Below, piece by piece: positions 26,160 through 34,251 of a stretch of DNA of 64,000 nt. Each line of letters starts with the position of its first letter. Position 1 is the stretch's first letter. The notes under the pieces were generated by a model. That model made no database searches, had not been told where the DNA came from, and worked only from the letters and a program-made list of their open reading frames with translations. Source of the DNA: Paenibacillus sp. URB8-2. GTDB lineage: Bacteria; Bacillota; Bacilli; Paenibacillales; Paenibacillaceae. The DNA lies in contig NZ_AP023239.1 in the NCBI RefSeq assembly GCF_013393385.1, forward strand, positions 4,402,001 through 4,466,000, given 5' to 3'. Position numbers and translations under genes: made by a program.

Positions 26160-27163
26160 AGGGGCTGATCGTCTGCGCCGGAAAAGGCTCCCGCCTAAGA
26201 CCGTTTACGCTTACCCAACCGAAGACGCTGCTTCCTGTCGCCAATAAACCGATTCTATTCTATGCGATTGAAAAGCTGGCCGATGAAGGCATTCATGACA
26301 TCGGTATCGTGATCCATCCATCCCAGGAAAAGATGATTTGCGGCGCCGCGGGCAGCGGAGAAAAATTCGGGGTATCCCTGACTTATATGTACCAGCAAGA
26401 GCCGCGGGGCATTGCGGATGCGGTCGCCGCAGCCGAGGACTTTATCGGTCAAAGTGATTTCATCCTGCTTCTCGGCGACAATTTGATCAAAGAACCGCTC
26501 AAGACGCTGGTCGACCGTCTGGAGCACTCGGCTGCCTGCATCCTGCTCACTCACGTGAACAATCCGCAGCATTTAGGTGTTGCTGAAATCAAGGGAACCC
26601 AAATTATCAAACTGGTAGAGAAGCCGCGATTCCCCAAAAGCAATCTTGCGGTGGTCGGCAGCTATGCCTTTAAACCCGGAATCTTTGATTATATTCGAGC
26701 CTTGACGCTTTCTGACCGGGGAGAGCTGGAAATAACGGACGCCATACAACGGTTGATCGACAGCGGAGAAAGGGCAGCCTATGCGATAACCTCACAGTAT
26801 TGCACCGACGTAGGGACCTCAGAGCGGTGGCTTGCGGCCAACAACTGGATGATGAATGAGGTTTACGGAGAGAAGAACGACATTTCCGAGGATTCCACTT
26901 TAGTCAACTGCACGGTTCACGCTCCAGTGGTTATCGGTTCCGACTGTGTATTAAAAAACTGCACGATCGGCCCCTACGTTTCGGTCATGTCCGGAGCCCA
27001 TTTGGAGGAATGCCATCTTGCGCACAGTATTCTGCTGCGGGATGTCACAATCAGCGGCACAGGCAAGGAAGTTCTTGCCGGCATTTTCGGTGATGAGGCT
27101 AGTATTATAGGCTCCTCCGCCAAAGGACCAATCGCCCCTAAGATCGGAGGAGATCAAGGATGA
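26156..27163 (+). CDS. Sugar-1-phosphate nucleotidyltransferase (RmlA-long/GlmU-like, with beta-helix tail)
   Basis: 335 residues: the pyrophosphorylase motif V-C-A-G-K-G-S-R-L-R-P-F-T (6-18), K-T-L-L-P-V-A-N-K-P, L-L-G-D-N-L near 104, V-E-K-P, G-E-L-E-I-T-D-A-I-Q and W-L-A-A-N-N, followed by hexapeptide-like repeats from about 245 (V-V-I-G-S-D-C-V-L, I-G-P-Y-V-S-V). This architecture fits long-form glucose-1-phosphate thymidylyltransferases and related enzymes. It probably supplies the NDP-sugar used by the RmlC-like and SDR genes that follow. Overlaps both neighbours by four bases. Confidence 0.82.
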   Translation: MKGLIVCAGKGSRLRPFTLTQPKTLLPVANKPILFYAIEKLADEGIHDIGIVIHPSQEKMICGAAGSGEKFGVSLTYMYQQEPRGIADAVAAAEDFIGQSDFILLLGDNLIKEPLKTLVDRLEHSAACILLTHVNNPQHLGVAEIKGTQIIKLVEKPRFPKSNLAVVGSYAFKPGIFDYIRALTLSDRGELEITDAIQRLIDSGERAAYAITSQYCTDVGTSERWLAANNWMMNEVYGEKNDISEDSTLVNCTVHAPVVIGSDCVLKNCTIGPYVSVMSGAHLEECHLAHSILLRDVTISGTGKEVLAGIFGDEASIIGSSAKGPIAPKIGGDQG

Positions 27164-27723
27164 AGATTATTCCAAGAAGGCTGGAAGGCGTGTTTGAAAT
27201 CCGGCTGTCTCCGTTTAGCGATCACCGAGGACTGTTTATGAGAACATACGACGAATCTATCTTCTCCGCTTACGATATTCATCGCCATTGGGTTCAAGAG
27301 AATCAATCGGTGACGATCCGCAAGGGAACGATCCGTGGATTGCATTTCCAATATCCCCCCAGTTCTGAGACCAAACTCGTAAGAGTCACTACCGGTGCCG
27401 TTCTTGACGTTTTTGTAGATCTGCGGAAAGACTCCCCGACCTTCGGAGAATGGGACAGTATTGAACTGTCCGAAGACAACCGGGCGATGATCTATATTCC
27501 GCGCGGCTTCGCTCACGGTTTCTGCACGCTGTGCGATCATTGCACCGTACAGTATAAAGTAGACCGGAAATTCTCTTCTGCAGAAGATGGCGGTATCCGC
27601 TGGAATGATCCATCAGTCGCTGTGAAGTGGCCTACGGAAACTCCGATTCTCTCTGAAAAAGACCAGAATCTGCCTACGCTGGATATGTTCATTTCGCAAA
27701 ATAAAAGGATGGATTCGGTATGA
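27160..27723 (+). CDS. rfbC: dTDP-4-dehydrorhamnose 3,5-epimerase family protein
   Basis: 187-residue cupin of the RmlC family: F-S-D-H-R-G-L-F-M-R, I-R-G-L-H-F-Q-Y with the catalytic His, L-V-R-V-T-T-G-A-V-L-D-V-F-V-D-L-R and V-Q-Y-K-V-D with the Tyr acid. Family members act on dTDP- or CDP-4-keto-6-deoxyhexoses. With rfbF and rfbG close by, the CDP sugar is a real alternative to dTDP. No RmlB-type dTDP-glucose dehydratase is in the window. Coupled by ATGA overlaps on both sides. Confidence 0.85.
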   Translation: MKIIPRRLEGVFEIRLSPFSDHRGLFMRTYDESIFSAYDIHRHWVQENQSVTIRKGTIRGLHFQYPPSSETKLVRVTTGAVLDVFVDLRKDSPTFGEWDSIELSEDNRAMIYIPRGFAHGFCTLCDHCTVQYKVDRKFSSAEDGGIRWNDPSVAVKWPTETPILSEKDQNLPTLDMFISQNKRMDSV

Positions 27724-28661
27724 GGTATATAGTCACCGGAGCGGGAGGATTTATCGGAAGCTCTTTGTGCGAGCAGCTTCGCCGGGAAGGCCATGAGGTG
27801 GTACGGATTTTCCGCAGCCTGCCGGAGCATGCAGCCGATTCGGCGGGAGCCTATGAGGATATTGCGGCGGATGTGCTCTCGGACAGCTTTCCGGGACTCC
27901 GCATTTGCGGGGATGCCGTGATTCATTTGGCAGCCGCCAACGATATCGTTTCCAAAGATGGCCGGGAAGGCATAAAGCTCTCTTTGATCGGGACCAAAAA
28001 TGTGCTGGATTTTGCCGTAAACAACGGAATACCGCAAATGATTTTCTTTTCGACCATACAGGTGCTCGGATCGGAACTGCAAGGGTTGATCACGGAGACA
28101 TCGGCTGTCCGCCCCGAGAATGATTACGCCGCCAATCATGCGGTGGCTGAACTGTATACGGAAATGTACGCAAGAAAAGGGCTGCTGCGGGCCGTCAGCA
28201 TCAGGCCGACGAATGTGTACGGCCACTTTGCGTCTCCGACCATAAACCGCTGGAGTCTGGTTCCGGCCTGCTTTTGCCGGGAAGCGTTCTTCAACAAGAC
28301 CATTACGATTCGCTCTTCGGGAAAACAAAGAAGAAATTTTATCAGTGTTGAAAGTGTGGCCAAGGCGACAAGCACCGTGCTGGCGAACTTCCCGGCTTCC
28401 TACGATACGCTGAATCTCGGCTCCCCATTCCATATGACCATTCTGGAAGCTGCGCAATGCGTGAAGCAGGTTCATGATGAAATGTATCCCGAGCCGGTAG
28501 AGCTGCTCGTTCAAGGGGAGGAGCCGCAGCAGGAGAACCGGTTTGAAATATCCCTGCGGAAAATGGAAGACCGGTACGGATTCAAGGAACACCTGGGAGC
28601 CGAGGATTTCCGAAAGGAGATCCGCCTCATCTTCCTCAGCCTGGACCGATTGGCTCACTGA
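27720..28661 (+). CDS. NAD-dependent epimerase/reductase (SDR) with altered catalytic Lys
   Basis: 313-residue extended SDR: V-T-G-A-G-G-F-I-G-S-S (5-15), V-I-H-L-A-A-A, F-F-S-T-I-Q-V-L-G, I-R-P-T-N-V-Y-G-H. Where the family has Y-x-x-x-K this protein reads Y-A-A-N-H, so the Lys that lowers the Tyr pKa is replaced by His. It may be a reductase with an unusual site or a non-catalytic member. It follows the RmlC-like gene with an ATGA overlap, so reduction of a 4-keto-6-deoxy sugar is the likely job. Last gene of the operon, before a strong terminator. Confidence 0.75.
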   Translation: MRYIVTGAGGFIGSSLCEQLRREGHEVVRIFRSLPEHAADSAGAYEDIAADVLSDSFPGLRICGDAVIHLAAANDIVSKDGREGIKLSLIGTKNVLDFAVNNGIPQMIFFSTIQVLGSELQGLITETSAVRPENDYAANHAVAELYTEMYARKGLLRAVSIRPTNVYGHFASPTINRWSLVPACFCREAFFNKTITIRSSGKQRRNFISVESVAKATSTVLANFPASYDTLNLGSPFHMTILEAAQCVKQVHDEMYPEPVELLVQGEEPQQENRFEISLRKMEDRYGFKEHLGAEDFRKEIRLIFLSLDRLAH

Positions 28662-28718
28662 GCATAAAAGGTCCGGGCCCCCCATATGTGAATCATTTTA
28701 AAATGCAAAGAGGAATTA

Positions 28719-28770
28719 AGAAGCCGGTAAGTCTTTCCGTTATTGGAAGACTTGCCGGCTTCTGTTGTTC
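28719..28770 (+). terminator. Strong terminator of the 24.2-28.7 kb operon
   Basis: AGAAGCCGGTAAGTC and GACTTGCCGGCTTCT pair in a stem of nearly 20 bp with the loop GTTATT, then TGTTGTTC. It is also near symmetric for the minus strand. Confidence 0.8.
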
Positions 28771-28852
28771 TATTCGTCAACTCCCTTATCGATCCAGGTT
28801 AGGAAACGGTGCAATCGCTCTAACAGGAAGGGACGAGGCCAGGTTGGATGTG

Positions 28853-29067
28853 ATTTTAGTTGAGCGTAATTGCAAAACAGCTAAAATGCAGCTTTTTTCG
28901 ATCATAAACGTTTATTCACAGAGAAAACCTACGATTTTACAGGAATTTGAGGCTGTTCTGACTGAATTTGCGGCTGAACGGTAACAAACCTGCATTTTGC
29001 AGGCATGTTATACAACAGGTGTTCTCAGGCGAACAAAAGATGCACAATTTCAGGTTTTCTGCATTAT
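28853..29067 (+). repeat. Dispersed hairpin repeat, copy B (uninterrupted)
   Basis: Homologue of the split copy at 23574-23381/21976-21954, in inverted orientation. Contains small hairpins with CCTG/CAGG arms, including CCTGCATTTTGCAGG at about 28989-29003. It lies in the 594-base gap between the SDR gene and the convergent rfbG. Otherwise that gap holds only the two terminators and no convincing gene. Confidence 0.8.
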
Positions 29068-29195
29068 TGCTTCATCATCCCCCTCTGGATGGAAATATTT
29101 TACTCCCGATAACGTTAATGAAGTTCTGCCGTAATATGTCTTTCTCTAGATATACAGAGCGGCTCGCCCCGTATCCCTACCTTAATCCCCATCTC

Positions 29196-29242
29196 AAATA
29201 AGGGCATCCCGGCAGCCATTTCCATGGCTTGCGGGACACCCC
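29196..29242 (-). terminator. Terminator of rfbF-rfbG (minus strand)
   Basis: On the minus strand GGGTGTCCCGCAAGCCAT pairs with ATGGCTGCCGGGATGCCC around a GGAA loop, then TTATTT. It lies just past the rfbG stop. Confidence 0.75.
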
Positions 29243-29255
29243 AATCTCTCTCGAA

Positions 29256-30344
29256 TCAGCCCTTTACCTGCTCAAACACCCTAATCTGTGCGCGGCAGAG
29301 CTCAAGCATGTCTTCCCCATTCAAATAAGCTTTATACCAGGAAGCGGTCTGAGCCAGGGCGATATCCAGATTCCATCTGGGCCGCCAGCCCAGCCGAGCC
29401 TTTGCCTTGGAGCAGTCGAGCTTCAGCGCGGCGGCTTCATGGAGCTTACCATCAGGTACAACCTCATAAGCTGCTCCCTCTCCCCATAAACGGCAAAAAC
29501 GGCTGACCACCGATTCTACGCTCTGCGCATCCTGCTCCTCCGGTCCGAAATTCCAGGCTTCCGCATATTGCACTCCGTCTTCATACAACCGCTGAGCCAG
29601 CAGGAGATAACCGCCAAGCGGCTCCAATACATGCTGCCAGGGGCGTACCGAACGCGGACTTCGAATGACCAAGGGAACTTGATTGCGAATGGCTCGGAAG
29701 CTGTCCGGGATAAGCCGTTCACCGGCCCAATCTCCGCCCCCGATTACATTGCCGGCTCTTGCGGACGCGATGGCCACTCCATGCTCCTCATACCGACCGG
29801 GGTTAAAAAAGGAATCCCGATACGAAGCGGTGACGAGTTCGGAGCAGGCTTTGCTGTTGGAATAAGGATCAAAGCCGCCAAGTTCTTCATTTTCCCTGTA
29901 TCCCCAATACCATTCCTTGTTGCTGTAGCATTTATCTGTCGTAACGTTAACAACCGCCTTAATCCTTCCACCTTGGGAGTTGTTCTGGCGTACCGCTTCT
30001 AGCACATGTACCGTTCCCAGTACATTAACCGCATACGTATCCACCGGCCGCTGATAGGACTCCCTGACAAGCGGCTGTGCGGCGAGATGAAGCACGATAT
30101 CGGGATCGGCATTCCGCATTGCTGTCTGAAGGCGGGCGGCATCCCGGACATCTCCCGTGATTGAAGTCAGAAGCTGACTGGCCTTGCTGCATTCGTACAG
30201 GCTGGGATCAGTCGGAGGCGCATCGGAGTAGCCGGTGACTTCCGCTCCGAGCTGATGCAGCCAAATGGACAGCCATGAACCCTTAAAGCCCGTGTGGCCG
30301 GTAAGAAACACCTTTTTACCCTTCCAGAAGTTTACTTTTTCCAC
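29256..30344 (-). CDS. rfbG: CDP-glucose 4,6-dehydratase
   Basis: Converts CDP-glucose to CDP-4-keto-6-deoxyglucose, the branch point for CDP-linked dideoxy and deoxy sugars. Clear family blocks: F-W-K-G-K-K-V-F-L-T-G-H-T-G-F-K-G-S-W-L, L-A-A-Q-P-L-V-R-E-S-Y, T-T-D-K-C-Y, catalytic Y-S-N-S-K, and the family-specific S-A-R-A-G-N-V-I-G-G-G-D-W and R-P-W-Q-H-V-L-E-P-L-G-G-Y. About 362 residues. Start is ambiguous: GTG at 30344 has GGGGAA about seven bases before it; an in-frame ATG lies at 30365. Either way it overlaps rfbF. Confidence 0.93.
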   Translation of the reverse strand: MEKVNFWKGKKVFLTGHTGFKGSWLSIWLHQLGAEVTGYSDAPPTDPSLYECSKASQLLTSITGDVRDAARLQTAMRNADPDIVLHLAAQPLVRESYQRPVDTYAVNVLGTVHVLEAVRQNNSQGGRIKAVVNVTTDKCYSNKEWYWGYRENEELGGFDPYSNSKACSELVTASYRDSFFNPGRYEEHGVAIASARAGNVIGGGDWAGERLIPDSFRAIRNQVPLVIRSPRSVRPWQHVLEPLGGYLLLAQRLYEDGVQYAEAWNFGPEEQDAQSVESVVSRFCRLWGEGAAYEVVPDGKLHEAAALKLDCSKAKARLGWRPRWNLDIALAQTASWYKAYLNGEDMLELCRAQIRVFEQVKG

Positions 30345-31102
30345 GGAGCATTCCCCGATTTCCATAATTGGTCCAAATAATTCTTATCTCGTAGCGTATC
30401 CATCGGATGCCAAAAGTCTTCGAATGGATAACCCATTAAGTGGCCTTCACTGGCAAGACGCTCCAGCGGCTCCTGCTCAAATACCGTTCGGTCTCCCTCG
30501 ATATATTGAAATACTTGCGGCTCGAGCACAAAAAAGCCCGCATTAATCCAAGAGTTGTCGCCTTTGGGCTTCTCCCGGAAAGCCTCAACCCGCTGTTGGT
30601 CATTAAGCTGCATCGAACCGAATCTTCCCGGAGGCTGGGTTACAGTTACCGTGGCAAGTTTGCCATGGCTGCGGTGGAATTTCAGCAGGGCGTTAAGATC
30701 AATCGAAGAGAGTCCGTCACCGTAGGTCATCATAAACGTTTCGTCTCCGATGAACTCGGCAATCCTTTTTAGTCTCCCGCCGGTCAGCGTTTCCAGCCCC
30801 GTATCCACCAGAGTGACCTTCCAGGGCTCCGCCTTCTGCTGATGGATCAACATTTCATTGTGATTGGTGTAATCGAACGTGACATCGGAATTATAGAGAT
30901 AATAGTTGGAGAAATATTCTTTGATTACATTGCCTTTATAGCCCAGACAAATTACAAAGTCGTTAAATCCATAATGGGAATACAATTTCATGATGTGCCA
31001 CAGAATGGGTTTTTCTCCAATTTCGATCATCGGCTTCGGCTTCAGGTGCGATTCTTCACTGATGCGCGTACCGTAGCCGCCTGCCAGAATTACTGCTTTC
31101 AT
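30332..31102 (-). CDS. rfbF: Glucose-1-phosphate cytidylyltransferase
   Basis: Makes CDP-glucose for RfbG. 256 residues with A-G-G-Y-G-T-R-I-S-E-E (7-17), K-P-K-P-M-I-E-I-G-E-K-P-I-L-W-H, L-G-Y-K-G, the family-specific V-D-T-G-L-E-T-L-T-G-G-R, T-Y-G-D-G-L and F-W-H-P-M-D-T-L-R-D near the end. Start ATG with AAGGGGAT upstream. First gene of the two-gene unit. Downstream modifying enzymes for dideoxy sugars (such as RfbH) are absent; the convergent RmlC-like and SDR genes could act on the product. Confidence 0.93.
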   Translation of the reverse strand: MKAVILAGGYGTRISEESHLKPKPMIEIGEKPILWHIMKLYSHYGFNDFVICLGYKGNVIKEYFSNYYLYNSDVTFDYTNHNEMLIHQQKAEPWKVTLVDTGLETLTGGRLKRIAEFIGDETFMMTYGDGLSSIDLNALLKFHRSHGKLATVTVTQPPGRFGSMQLNDQQRVEAFREKPKGDNSWINAGFFVLEPQVFQYIEGDRTVFEQEPLERLASEGHLMGYPFEDFWHPMDTLRDKNYLDQLWKSGNAPWKK

Positions 31103-31388
31103 CAGGATATCCCCTTTCAGGATTCACTTAAAATTATCGTTGAATTTCGCTGTTCAACACATCCATCCATTCGATTTGATCATGGTTCTCCCTCCACATC
31201 TCCTCCACTTACAATAGATTCCTGCGGAAGGATTATAGCTATGGACAATTGAACCGGGGAATCCGCATATTTTGGCCAGGTTGGGCAGAAGGATTATTCA
31301 GATTATAGGCGGACTCCGTATGCAGTTGCGAAACGGAATTCATATGATGTCTTAGTCCATATACAACGCTTAGTTAGGAGGGTTCTCC

Positions 31389-32339
31389 ATGAGAATTCTG
31401 CAAGTTGCGCCAAATCATGAAACAGTCCCTCCCCTCAGAGATGGAGGAACGGAACGCATAATCTATGAACTTTCCCAAGAGTTGGCCCGGAGGGGACATG
31501 AAGTCATTCTCTTTGCTCCATCCGGAAGCCATATTTGGGGAACCGTAATCAACTACCCGTTTTACGGAGATGATGCCATCGGCTCTTATATAAGAGAAAA
31601 TCTGCCGCAAGACATCGACATTATCCATGACCATACCTTTGATTCTGCGATTAGCCGTGTTGGAGTCAATGTTCCGTTAGTGCATACCATTCATCTGCCT
31701 GTCTACAACCCCGTTTATTTTCCAATCTATGTAAGCCGAAACGCCAGGGAATCGATAGGCGGCGGATACGGATTTGATGTGCACAACGGTATTGTTCCTG
31801 AAGAGTATGAGTTCAGCTATGACAAAGATGATTATCTGCTCTTTATGGGCAGAGTGGTCCGGGAAAAAGGAATTCTCGAAGCGATGGATCTTGCGGAAAT
31901 GACCGGACAGCGGCTCATCATAGCAGGACCGATCCATGATGAAGAACTGTTTTACCAGGAGATTTCTCCCCGATTGAACTGCAATCCCCTGCTCCAATAT
32001 GTCGGCCCGGTCGGCGGAAGAATTCGCCAGGATTTGTTAAAGCACGCCAAATGCCTTCTCTTTCCCATTCAGTGGGCGGAACCGTTCGGGCTTGTACTGA
32101 TTGAGGCGATGGCCTGCGGGACTCCAGTACTTGCGCTCTCGAAGGGCGCCGTTCCGGAAATACTGGAGCCCTTCCCCGAGATGATGTGTGACTCAATCGA
32201 ACAAATGGCAGAAAAACTTTATTATTATCAAGCCCCCTATCACCCCGATCAATTAAGATACCATGTCGAGGTAAGTTTTTCGGTATCCAAAATGGTCGAC
32301 AGCTATCTCTATCTGTATCAATTAGCCATCTCAGAGTAA
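31389..32339 (+). CDS. Family 4 glycosyltransferase
   Basis: 316-residue GT4, a little short for the family. N-terminal R-I-L-Q-V-A-P and R-D-G-G-T-E-R-I-I-Y-E-L (acceptor domain), D-I-I-H-D-H-T, then L-L-F-M-G-R-V-V-R-E-K-G-I and the donor motif W-A-E-P-F-G-L-V-L-I-E-A-M-A-C-G-T-P-V. The ATG is preceded by TTAGGAGGG. It is divergent from rfbF across a 286-base gap in which I see only a weak CATATACAA that partly resembles a sigma-K -10. It is cotranscribed with the LamG-GT2 gene 24 bases downstream. Confidence 0.85.
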   Translation: MRILQVAPNHETVPPLRDGGTERIIYELSQELARRGHEVILFAPSGSHIWGTVINYPFYGDDAIGSYIRENLPQDIDIIHDHTFDSAISRVGVNVPLVHTIHLPVYNPVYFPIYVSRNARESIGGGYGFDVHNGIVPEEYEFSYDKDDYLLFMGRVVREKGILEAMDLAEMTGQRLIIAGPIHDEELFYQEISPRLNCNPLLQYVGPVGGRIRQDLLKHAKCLLFPIQWAEPFGLVLIEAMACGTPVLALSKGAVPEILEPFPEMMCDSIEQMAEKLYYYQAPYHPDQLRYHVEVSFSVSKMVDSYLYLYQLAISE

Positions 32340-32363
32340 TGGTGAAAATAGGAGGAATTGTTC

Positions 32364-34166
32364 ATGTATGAAGGAAGTACACTGCATTTTGATGGCAGCG
32401 AATGGATTAAGTTTCAGAGAACCTGCGAAATCAGCAATACCTTTACTTATGAATTCTGGGTAAAAGCGGAAGAGGAACAAATTCTGGATGAAGAACGGAA
32501 TACAGGGACGGACGGCATAGGCGGAAGAAAGTTTTTGGTGGGACCGGATTTCCACCCGGTGGGAGCTGCGGGCTGCGGAATCTCCGTGGGTACGAACGGA
32601 ATCTCGGTGTTCGAACATTGCGTAAATCATCTTCCCGCAAGGCTCGTCTTTGCGCATGATTTCTCGGAATGGCAGCACGTTGCCGTCGTTTGCGACAACA
32701 AGAAGCTGCGGCTGTATATTAACGGAATCGGATTAAAGGGAGAAAGCAAGGCCACCAATGTCGAACGGATTATTCCCTCTCTCGGCCTCGGAGGACATAT
32801 GTACGGCACTTTTAAGGGTCAGGTCAGGGAGTTTCGCTTATGGTCGACGGCCCGGAGCGAGAAAGAGATTCGAGCTTGCATGTTCTCGAAGCTGGACGGA
32901 GAAGAGGCCGGCCTCTATTTCTACCGCGATCCGAGCAGAGGCATTTCGGTTATCAGCGGGATCAAAAGAACCTTTGCAGCCAGCGTAATTATGCCTTCCT
33001 ATAACCGCTGCCCTTTGAACTACTTCTCCCTGCTGAGTCTGGAGCGGCAGCAATTCCCGCTTCAGCAGCTGGAGGTTATTTTTCTGGATGATGGCTCTAC
33101 CGATCAAACGCCTGTCGTTTATTACTCGGTGTATCCGGAATACTCGTTCATTTATGTGCAGCAGCTTAAGAGCAGAGGAAGATCCAAAATCCGCAACATC
33201 GGCACCAGCATTGCCGTTGGCCATACCCTGCTCTTTGTGGATGCCGAGATGATATGCGGGCCCGACTTTGTGATGAACCATGTCAACCACCATCAAAGCG
33301 GAGAAAACAAGGTTGTATCCGGGGCCATGCGTTCAAGACTCCTGTATACGATGACCGGTCCCGGTTATTCTTCCGGACAGAAGGCGGCAATAAGCTCATT
33401 GTATGCCGCTCACCCGATCGCCGCGCCGATCGTAGAGCGGCTGATACAGGGAGACGAGACGCCGGTGCAGCTGCTCCCCTTTGAAATGATGTTTGATCCC
33501 GGGCACCTTAACCAGTGGAGCAATCAGAATGAATTCTTTGAGAACATCCTGCAAACCTATGGCAGCAGATTTAAACTATTTCAATACGCCTGGATAAATC
33601 TGATCACGAATAATGTCTCGATGACCAAACGTTTCTATGATGAGCTAGGCGGATTCGACGAATATTTAGAGGGATTCGGTTGGGAGGACTGGGAGCTCGG
33701 ATACCGCGCTGCCCGAAATGGAGCGATATTTATCCATGATGACGCGTTGGTTAACTACCACCAGGAGCATCCGGTTTCTTCAAATAACCACATCGATGCC
33801 CGCTGGAATTTCATTAAACTTTGTGAAAAGTATCCTCATGAGATAGAGATCAAATTATTCGTTCTAACCATGGTGCCAGATTTTGTGACCCTGCCTGGCC
33901 TTAACGATTATTTGTTGGATTACAACAATATCCGGGCGATATACAAGAACCGGTTCCAGTCTTTGCATCATTACCTGAACCAGACGTTTGACCTGATGAT
34001 CGCAAGCCTTCGGTACAATAATTCAGTCGCGCTGCCCCTTGCCCGCCCGGCATCCTGGTATGAAGAAGAGAAAGCGGTCAACGAAGATATCGCCGCGGTC
34101 AAAGAGCTGGGCGTATTTCCAAAGCTGGTAGAGCTGTATGAGCGAGTATCCAAATACTATTATTGA
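32364..34166 (+). CDS. LamG/concanavalin-like domain fused to a family 2 glycosyltransferase
   Basis: 600-residue two-domain protein without signal peptide. Residues about 5-195 look like a LamG/concanavalin-like beta-sandwich (L-H-F-D-G-S-E-W-I, F-T-Y-E-F-W-V-K-A, W-Q-H-V-A-V-V-C-D, L-R-L-Y-I-N-G, F-K-G-Q-V-R-E-F-R-L-W). From about 210 a GT2 domain follows: A-S-V-I-M-P-S-Y-N-R, F-L-D-D-G-S-T-D, L-L-F-V-D-A-E-M (DxD variant) and G-W-E-D-W-E-L-G-Y. LamG domains are usually extracellular carbohydrate binders, so the fusion to a cytoplasmic-type transferase is unusual and suggests glycan-primer recognition. ATG with GGAGG eight bases upstream. Confidence 0.82.
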   Translation: MYEGSTLHFDGSEWIKFQRTCEISNTFTYEFWVKAEEEQILDEERNTGTDGIGGRKFLVGPDFHPVGAAGCGISVGTNGISVFEHCVNHLPARLVFAHDFSEWQHVAVVCDNKKLRLYINGIGLKGESKATNVERIIPSLGLGGHMYGTFKGQVREFRLWSTARSEKEIRACMFSKLDGEEAGLYFYRDPSRGISVISGIKRTFAASVIMPSYNRCPLNYFSLLSLERQQFPLQQLEVIFLDDGSTDQTPVVYYSVYPEYSFIYVQQLKSRGRSKIRNIGTSIAVGHTLLFVDAEMICGPDFVMNHVNHHQSGENKVVSGAMRSRLLYTMTGPGYSSGQKAAISSLYAAHPIAAPIVERLIQGDETPVQLLPFEMMFDPGHLNQWSNQNEFFENILQTYGSRFKLFQYAWINLITNNVSMTKRFYDELGGFDEYLEGFGWEDWELGYRAARNGAIFIHDDALVNYHQEHPVSSNNHIDARWNFIKLCEKYPHEIEIKLFVLTMVPDFVTLPGLNDYLLDYNNIRAIYKNRFQSLHHYLNQTFDLMIASLRYNNSVALPLARPASWYEEEKAVNEDIAAVKELGVFPKLVELYERVSKYYY

Positions 34167-34203
34167 CCCGGTTCTTTTACATGGTGCATATCAGATGTCG
34201 GTG

Positions 34204-34240
34204 AAAAAAAGCCGTGACGCACAGCCGTCACGGCTTTTGG
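34204..34240. terminator. Bidirectional terminator between convergent genes
   Basis: GCCGTGACG (34211-34219) pairs with CGTCACGGC (34226-34234); TTTT follows on the plus strand and seven T on the minus strand. It serves the LamG-GT2 gene and the convergent membrane protein gene. Confidence 0.85.
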
Positions 34241-34251
34241 AGTTGTACGCG

